This document shows, piece after piece, positions 21,768-25,307 of a DNA stretch of 25,307 nt; positions within the stretch are counted from its first letter, which is position 1; each line of letters begins with the position of its first letter. The notes beneath the pieces were generated by a model. It ran no database searches, had not been told where the DNA came from, and saw nothing but the letters and a program-made list of their open reading frames with translations. The translations under genes were made by a program, and so were the position numbers. The DNA is from a virus, in IMG/VR virus record IMGVR_UViG_3300006865_000387, positions 1 through 25,307 of that record, one strand, 5' to 3'.

Positions 21768-22240
21768 TGCGCTTCGGCGCCGGGCTCGTTCTCGCCATCA
21801 TCCTGTTGTGTGCCGCGCCGGCCCAAGCCGAGCGCGCGGATCTGTACGGCCCGGTCCCCGACGAGGCGACCGCGCTGCATGTCGTGCCGGGTCCGGTGTG
21901 GAGCTTCGTAGGGTCGGCGGCGTCGGCGTCCGCGACGCCCTTCGACGCCGACCTCATAGAGCCGATCGCGCGCGCCAGGTTCTGTCTCATCTGGACGCCG
22001 GGGCCGGCGTCCAACCGTGTGCGTCTGGTGTCGTGGTGGACGGGCATGGCCGAGATCGCGCGCGTGCAGTCCGACGGCTCGCTCACGCCCCGCGCGCAGT
22101 GCTGGTACATCACCGAGGCGCTGGAGGCGCTCCGCCAGTCGCTCGCTGCCCGCGGGGGGATGACCTTCCTGGCCTATCAGGTTGCGGGCGAGTGGGCGGG
22201 GCCGATGACGCTGTACGCGGTATGGGTGGACTGGCGATGA
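21767..22240 (+). CDS. Exported small protein with Sec-type signal peptide
   Basis: The ATG at 21767 overlaps the hub stop (TGATG). The 157-residue product begins M-R-F-G-A-G-L-V-L-A-I-I-L-L-C-A-A-P-A-Q-A followed by E-R-A-D, a textbook signal peptide with an A-Q-A cleavage site. The mature part has A-L-H-V-V-P-G-P-V-W-S-F-V-G and W-T-P-G-P-A-S-N-R-V-R-L-V-S-W-W-T-G, probably a small beta domain, with two cysteines (Cys in R-F-C-L and Q-C-W-Y) that could form a disulphide. An exported protein in the tail-fibre region is unusual. It could modify the host surface or block superinfection. No family is recognised. Confidence 0.7.
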   Translation: MRFGAGLVLAIILLCAAPAQAERADLYGPVPDEATALHVVPGPVWSFVGSAASASATPFDADLIEPIARARFCLIWTPGPASNRVRLVSWWTGMAEIARVQSDGSLTPRAQCWYITEALEALRQSLAARGGMTFLAYQVAGEWAGPMTLYAVWVDWR

Positions 22241-22287
22241 GCGGGCGCCTCATGCCCCGCGACGTCGAACGATAGGAGGAGCGACCG

Positions 22288-22947
22288 ATGAGCGCCAAGA
22301 GCGACTACCTCGAGCAGAAGCTGATCGACCTGGTGCTGAACAAGGTGGCGTTCACCGGGCCGGCGACCTACGTGGCGCTCTTCACCGCCGCCCCGTCCGA
22401 CGCCGGCGGCGGCACCGAGGTCTCGGGCGGCAGCTACGCCCGGCAACTCGTCAACGAGAACGCGAGCGGCTCCACGCCGAAGTGGAAGCTCGCCGCCCCG
22501 TCCGGCGGCGGCTACCTGGTGGAGAACCTGCAGGCCATCACGTACCCCCAGGCGACCGCCAACTGGGGCGAAATCCTCGCCTTCGCCATCTTCGACGCGC
22601 CGGCCGCCGGCAACATGCTGTACCGGGGCTGGCTCTCCACGCTGCGGTACATCTTCACCGCGGCCGCGGCCACCGACGTCTTCACGGCCCCCGGCCACAC
22701 CCTGGTGAACGGCGACCGCGTCATCCTCCAGGGCGACGCCCTGCCGACGGGTGTCGCCGCCGACACCGTGTACTACGTCCGGGACGTCGCGGGCAGCACG
22801 TTCAAGCTGGCGGCGACCCAAGGCGGCGCGGCGATCGACATCACCGCCGACGGCGCAGGCGAGGTGCACAAGCTCGCGCCGAAGACCATCACGTCCGGGG
22901 ACACGTTCTCCTTCCCGGCTGACGCGCTGGACATCATCGAGAAGTAG
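22288..22947 (+). CDS. Gp80-like tail/fibre protein with an inserted domain
   Basis: The ATG at 22288 follows a strong aggagg. Of 219 residues, 1-120 match a widespread phage structural family (Gp80-like): Y-L-E-Q-K-L-I-D-L-V-L, Y-V-A-L-F-T-A-A-P-S-D-A-G, G-T-E-V-S-G-G-S-Y-A-R, then I-T-Y-P-Q-A-T-A-N-W-G and F-A-I-F-D-A-P. The family's usual ending 'I-x-x-G-D-T-x-x-F-x-x-x-x-L' is present at 201-215. Between them, residues about 121-196 form an insertion (H-T-L-V-N-G-D-R-V, L-P-T-G-V-A-A-D-T-V-Y-Y-V, T-F-K-L-A-A-T). It is probably an accessory fibre or decoration protein in the adsorption apparatus. Confidence 0.78.
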   Translation: MSAKSDYLEQKLIDLVLNKVAFTGPATYVALFTAAPSDAGGGTEVSGGSYARQLVNENASGSTPKWKLAAPSGGGYLVENLQAITYPQATANWGEILAFAIFDAPAAGNMLYRGWLSTLRYIFTAAAATDVFTAPGHTLVNGDRVILQGDALPTGVAADTVYYVRDVAGSTFKLAATQGGAAIDITADGAGEVHKLAPKTITSGDTFSFPADALDIIEK

Positions 22948-22976
22948 GGCGGTCGGCATCGAGAGGGACCTGCTAG

Positions 22977-23738
22977 ATGGGCGTCCTACAGTTCGACGGC
23001 GTCGATGATCGGATCAGGTGGACGACCCTCGCGACGGCCCTGCAGAACCTCCCCACGGGCGCCTACACCCTCGCCGTCCTCTTCAAGCGCGGTACGCCGA
23101 CGGGAACCTGGGACGCGCTCTCGTACCTCAACTCAGGAAGCGGGAGCGGCTCGGCCGAAGCTGGGATCAGCATCTCGGACGTGAACACCGCGTTCATGGA
23201 CCTGAACCTGAGCCAGAGCAACCCGAAGACCGCCACCACGTTCACGAACACGACGTCGCCTTACCTCTGGGTGCTGTCGAAGGCCGCGGGAGCGTCGGCG
23301 CCGCGTCTGGGGTGGAAGCTGGGATCCGGCGGTGCCTGGACGCACGAGAACCTCGACAACTCGCCCGCCGACCAGAGCGCTGCGACGATCCTCGGCATCG
23401 GCGAGTGGCAGGCGGGCGACATCTTCGAGGGCTGGATCGGCCTCGTGGCGTGGTGGAGTGGCGCCATGTCCGACGCCAACAAGGAAGCGCTCGACGACAA
23501 CTGGCGCACGTCGGACTGGTGGGCCAGTGTCCACGGCCAGCCGGTCTTCCTCGCGGAGTTGAACGTGGCCGGCGCGAGCGTCGTCGACCTCGCCGGCAAT
23601 GCATCATCGCTCACGGTCGTCGGGACGACGCTCGACGCTGCCGAGACGCTGGATAACTGGAATTTCGACGGCACCGGCGCGGCGCCCAAGAGCCTCATCG
23701 TGGCGCCACGCCCGATGCGGCACATGCTCGTCCGCTAG
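22977..23738 (+). CDS. LamG/concanavalin-like lectin-fold protein, probable receptor-binding protein
   Basis: The ATG at 22977 opens a 253-residue protein starting V-L-Q-F-D-G-V-D-D-R-I-R-W, which matches the first strand of LamG-like jelly-roll domains ('FDGVDDYV'). It continues with Y-T-L-A-V-L-F-K-R, I-L-G-I-G-E-W-Q-A-G-D-I-F-E-G-W-I-G-L-V-A-W-W-S and N-K-E-A-L-D-D-N-W-R, which correspond to the family's 'G.IdevriWnraLs..Ei..l' ending. Such domains bind carbohydrates, and at the tail-fibre end of a phage genome it is a good candidate for host recognition. The C-terminal 60 residues are not recognised. Confidence 0.8.
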   Translation: MGVLQFDGVDDRIRWTTLATALQNLPTGAYTLAVLFKRGTPTGTWDALSYLNSGSGSGSAEAGISISDVNTAFMDLNLSQSNPKTATTFTNTTSPYLWVLSKAAGASAPRLGWKLGSGGAWTHENLDNSPADQSAATILGIGEWQAGDIFEGWIGLVAWWSGAMSDANKEALDDNWRTSDWWASVHGQPVFLAELNVAGASVVDLAGNASSLTVVGTTLDAAETLDNWNFDGTGAAPKSLIVAPRPMRHMLVR

Positions 23739-23747
23739 GAGGGGAAC

Positions 23748-24230
23748 ATGGGCAGGGTCTACACCGTCGGCTTCAACGGCGTCGCGGTGACGGCGCAGCA
23801 AGACCTCTTCGAGATCCTCGCGCCCGCGGACGCCACGGTCATCGTGCACGACTACCAGCTCTCGCAGGACACCGAGGTCGGCGACGCCGCTGAGGAGCAG
23901 CTCGCCATCATCGAGAAGCGGGGCGTCGGTAGCGTGACCAGTGGAAGCGGCGGAACGACGGCCACGCCTCAGCCCGTGGAGGACGGCGACGCCGGCTTCG
24001 GGGGCACCGTCGAGGTCAACAACACGACCAAGCTCGCGGCCGGCACGGGGACGATCGAGACGCTGCAGCGCCGGTCGTGGAACGTCCGCGTGCCGTTCGA
24101 GAAGGTCTACACGCCCGAGACGCGCCCGAAGATCTCGCCCAACAACCGCTGGGCGCTCGAGCTCGCCTCGACACCGGCGGACGCCATCACGATGAGCGGC
24201 AGCGTCACGATCGAGGAGATCGGAGGGTAG
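23748..24230 (+). CDS. Conserved phage structural protein, 160 aa
   Basis: The ATG at 23748 follows aggagggg. The product reads Y-T-V-G-F-N-G-V-A-V-T-A-Q-Q-D-L-F-E-I-L, then Q-D-T-E-V-G-D-A-A-E-E-Q-L, a Gly/Ser/Thr linker (S-G-S-G-G-T-T-A-T-P) and A-L-E-L-A-S-T-P-A-D-A-I-T-M-S-G-S-V-T-I-E-E. The pattern 'YTV-F-G-V-A-V-T-A-x-Q-D-L-F' with 'D-A-A-E-E' and a final 'P-A-D-x-x-T-M-S-G' is a recurring uncharacterised phage family seen near tail-fibre genes. It is beta-rich and probably part of the virion. The exact role is unknown. Confidence 0.75.
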   Translation: MGRVYTVGFNGVAVTAQQDLFEILAPADATVIVHDYQLSQDTEVGDAAEEQLAIIEKRGVGSVTSGSGGTTATPQPVEDGDAGFGGTVEVNNTTKLAAGTGTIETLQRRSWNVRVPFEKVYTPETRPKISPNNRWALELASTPADAITMSGSVTIEEIGG

Positions 24231-24232
24231 CC

Positions 24233-24544
24233 ATGCTCAAGGGGAGCACGCTCACGCGCGAGACCTTGCCGGCGTCCATTCGCCGCCGGCTGCCCTCGCC
24301 CGAGGCCCAGCAGGAGTACGTGCGGGCCCACAACGGCCGGTGGGCGATCGTGGCGAAGGACTCCGACGGCACGCCGCTCGTGGCCGAGGAGCTCGACGCC
24401 CGGGCGCTCCGCCGGCTGTCGCCGAAGGCGCGCCGGATCGCGGGCGCCATGCTGCGCCTCAGCGAGGAGGAGCGGCTCGAGGTCCTGGGCGCCTTCACCG
24501 CCGCCGGAAACCTGAAGCGGCCGTTCGAGGCGGTCGCGGGGTAG
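24233..24544 (+). CDS. Small hypothetical protein, 103 aa
   Basis: The ATG at 24233 follows the previous stop by two bases, with ggaggg just upstream. The protein is basic and helical: L-P-A-S-I-R-R-R-L-P-S-P-E-A-Q-Q-E-Y-V, a central W-A-I-V-A-K-D-S-D-G strand part and R-L-S-P-K-A-R-R-I-A-G-A-M-L-R-L-S-E-E-E-R. No family is recognised. It sits among the last tail-region genes, so it could be a fibre assembly helper, but this is only positional. Confidence 0.65.
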   Translation: MLKGSTLTRETLPASIRRRLPSPEAQQEYVRAHNGRWAIVAKDSDGTPLVAEELDARALRRLSPKARRIAGAMLRLSEEERLEVLGAFTAAGNLKRPFEAVAG

Positions 24545-24548
24545 CCGC

Positions 24549-25307
24549 GTGTCGACGGGCGTCTTCCGGCGCTACCCGTTCCCGACCTACCACCGGCGTC
24601 CGGTGTGGATCGGGACGACTGCGCCGGCCGGCCAGGCGGTCACCGCCGAGGCCGCTGTCGAGGGCGTGGCCGAGGTCGCCGCGGCCGGCGCCGTCACCGC
24701 AGCCGCGGGCGCCCGGGCGGAGAGCGGCGCCGAGGCGCGCGCCTTCGCCGAGGTCCTCGTCGCAGCCGCCGCGAAGGTCGAGGGCGTCGCGCAGACCGCG
24801 CCTGCGGGCGCCGTCGCCGTCACGGCGAGCGTTGGTGCGACGGGCGATGCCGAGACCGCGGTGGCCCCTGAGGTCGCCGTCCAGGGCGCCGCCACGGCGA
24901 CAGGCGTGGCCGAGCTCGTGGGCAACGCCGGCCTCGTGACCGCCCAGGCGGCCGTGACCGGCCAAGCCGAGACGGCCGCGACCCCGGCTGTCACGGTTCG
25001 TGGTGCGGCCGCGGCGACGGGCCAGGCGATCGCGCGCGCCTCCGCCGAGGTCCTGGCCCGGGCGGCGGCCACGTGCGAAGGCTCGGCGGTCGTCGCTGGC
25101 GCGCCGGTCCTGACGATCCGTGCGGCCGCTCTGGTGAGCGCCGTTGCCGCAGTCGCCGCGGCTGGATCCACGGCCGTTGTCGGCGCGCTGCCCGAGACCA
25201 TCGTCGCGACCGTTCGGTCGCTGACTCCCACGCATACCGTCGCCGATCTCAACCCCGAGCGCTCGGTCGGCGACCTGCAGCCACTCCGCACCGTGGAGAT
25301 GCTCTGA
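24549..25307 (+). CDS. Alanine-rich repeat protein with C-terminal short repeats
   Basis: The GTG at 24549 starts a 252-residue protein that ends exactly at the last base of the window. After a short N-terminal head (V-F-R-R-Y-P-F-P-T-Y-H-R-R-P-V-W) comes a region of about nine degenerate units of roughly 20 residues, such as A-V-T-A-E-A-A-V-E-G-V-A-E-V-A-A-A-G, and V-A-V-Q-G-A-A-T-A-T-G-V-A-E. The alternating Val/Ala and Gly-x-Ala-Glu turns suggest a beta-solenoid-like or fibrous shaft. The tail, about 25 residues, has repeated T-V-x-x-L-x-P units (T-V-R-S-L-T-P, T-V-A-D-L-N-P, S-V-G-D-L-Q-P, T-V-E-M-L). Possibly a fibre or virion surface protein. No nuclease or enzyme motif is visible. Confidence 0.7.
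   Translation: MSTGVFRRYPFPTYHRRPVWIGTTAPAGQAVTAEAAVEGVAEVAAAGAVTAAAGARAESGAEARAFAEVLVAAAAKVEGVAQTAPAGAVAVTASVGATGDAETAVAPEVAVQGAATATGVAELVGNAGLVTAQAAVTGQAETAATPAVTVRGAAAATGQAIARASAEVLARAAATCEGSAVVAGAPVLTIRAAALVSAVAAVAAAGSTAVVGALPETIVATVRSLTPTHTVADLNPERSVGDLQPLRTVEML

Noticed and set aside
1-25307. CRISPR arrays, integrase, transposase or insertion sequences
   Set aside because: No regularly spaced repeat-spacer array, no DDE or tyrosine/serine recombinase motifs and no terminal inverted repeats were seen. Mobility genes, if any, lie outside the window.

Overview
This is a very GC-rich window (about 70% by eye). Every convincing gene lies on the + strand in one dense array of overlapping stop/start pairs (ATGA, GTGA, TGATG). 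It is the right-hand (late) part of a tailed bacteriophage or prophage. The order GemA-like protein - HTH regulator - lysis genes - DUF2730-like - Mu gp26-like - DUF3486 small terminase - large terminase - portal - SPP1 gp7/Mu F-like protein is the order of transposable Mu-like phages. The tail has a tube protein, chaperones, a tape measure and tip proteins, with no sheath or contractile baseplate, which points to a Mu-like siphophage (the D3112/B3 style). A diderm host is suggested by the spanin-like protein. The species cannot be named from this sequence. No transposase, integrase or repressor lies inside the window, so mobility is inferred from synteny only.

Layout. 1-1478: the tail of a protein with NUMOD3-like repeats, a small zinc-binding protein, a GemA-like protein, an unknown protein and a MerR-type HTH protein. 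1653-3481: lysis region with an M15 peptidase, a two-TM membrane protein, an i-spanin/o-spanin-like fusion and a membrane protein whose 5' end carries a tRNA-like cloverleaf (3110-3189). 3481-6227: Mu-type packaging genes ending in a large terminase with an unexpected hydrophobic N-terminal extension. 6228-6405: a non-coding gap with helically phased GTGACA repeats. 6406-12050: portal, head morphogenesis protein, a 783-aa protease-scaffold-capsid fusion with a strong in-frame internal start, and a gene for a possibly exported protein bracketed by two hairpins.

12155-14025: neck and tail-completion genes. 14060-17492: tail tube, the two-frame tail assembly chaperone (with a candidate -1 slippery heptamer) and the tape measure. 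17499-21767: small tail proteins, a distal-tail-like protein and a roughly 1,020-residue tail hub gene that is broken by a +1 frameshift near 19585. 21767-25307: a small exported protein, a Gp80-like fibre protein, a LamG-like protein, two small structural or unknown proteins and an alanine-rich repeat protein ending at the last base of the window.

The genes would act in sequence: lysis and regulation, DNA packaging into a capsid built from the fusion protein, then assembly of a flexible tail with an adsorption apparatus rich in interchangeable beta domains. The most interesting points are the tRNA-like element embedded in a lysis-region gene, the in-frame internal start inside the capsid fusion, the frameshift signal in the tail chaperones, the spanin fusion, the phased GTGACA repeats and the hairpin-bracketed gene. 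No gene-free stretch exceeds 300 bases; the longest are 6228-6405 and 1479-1652.
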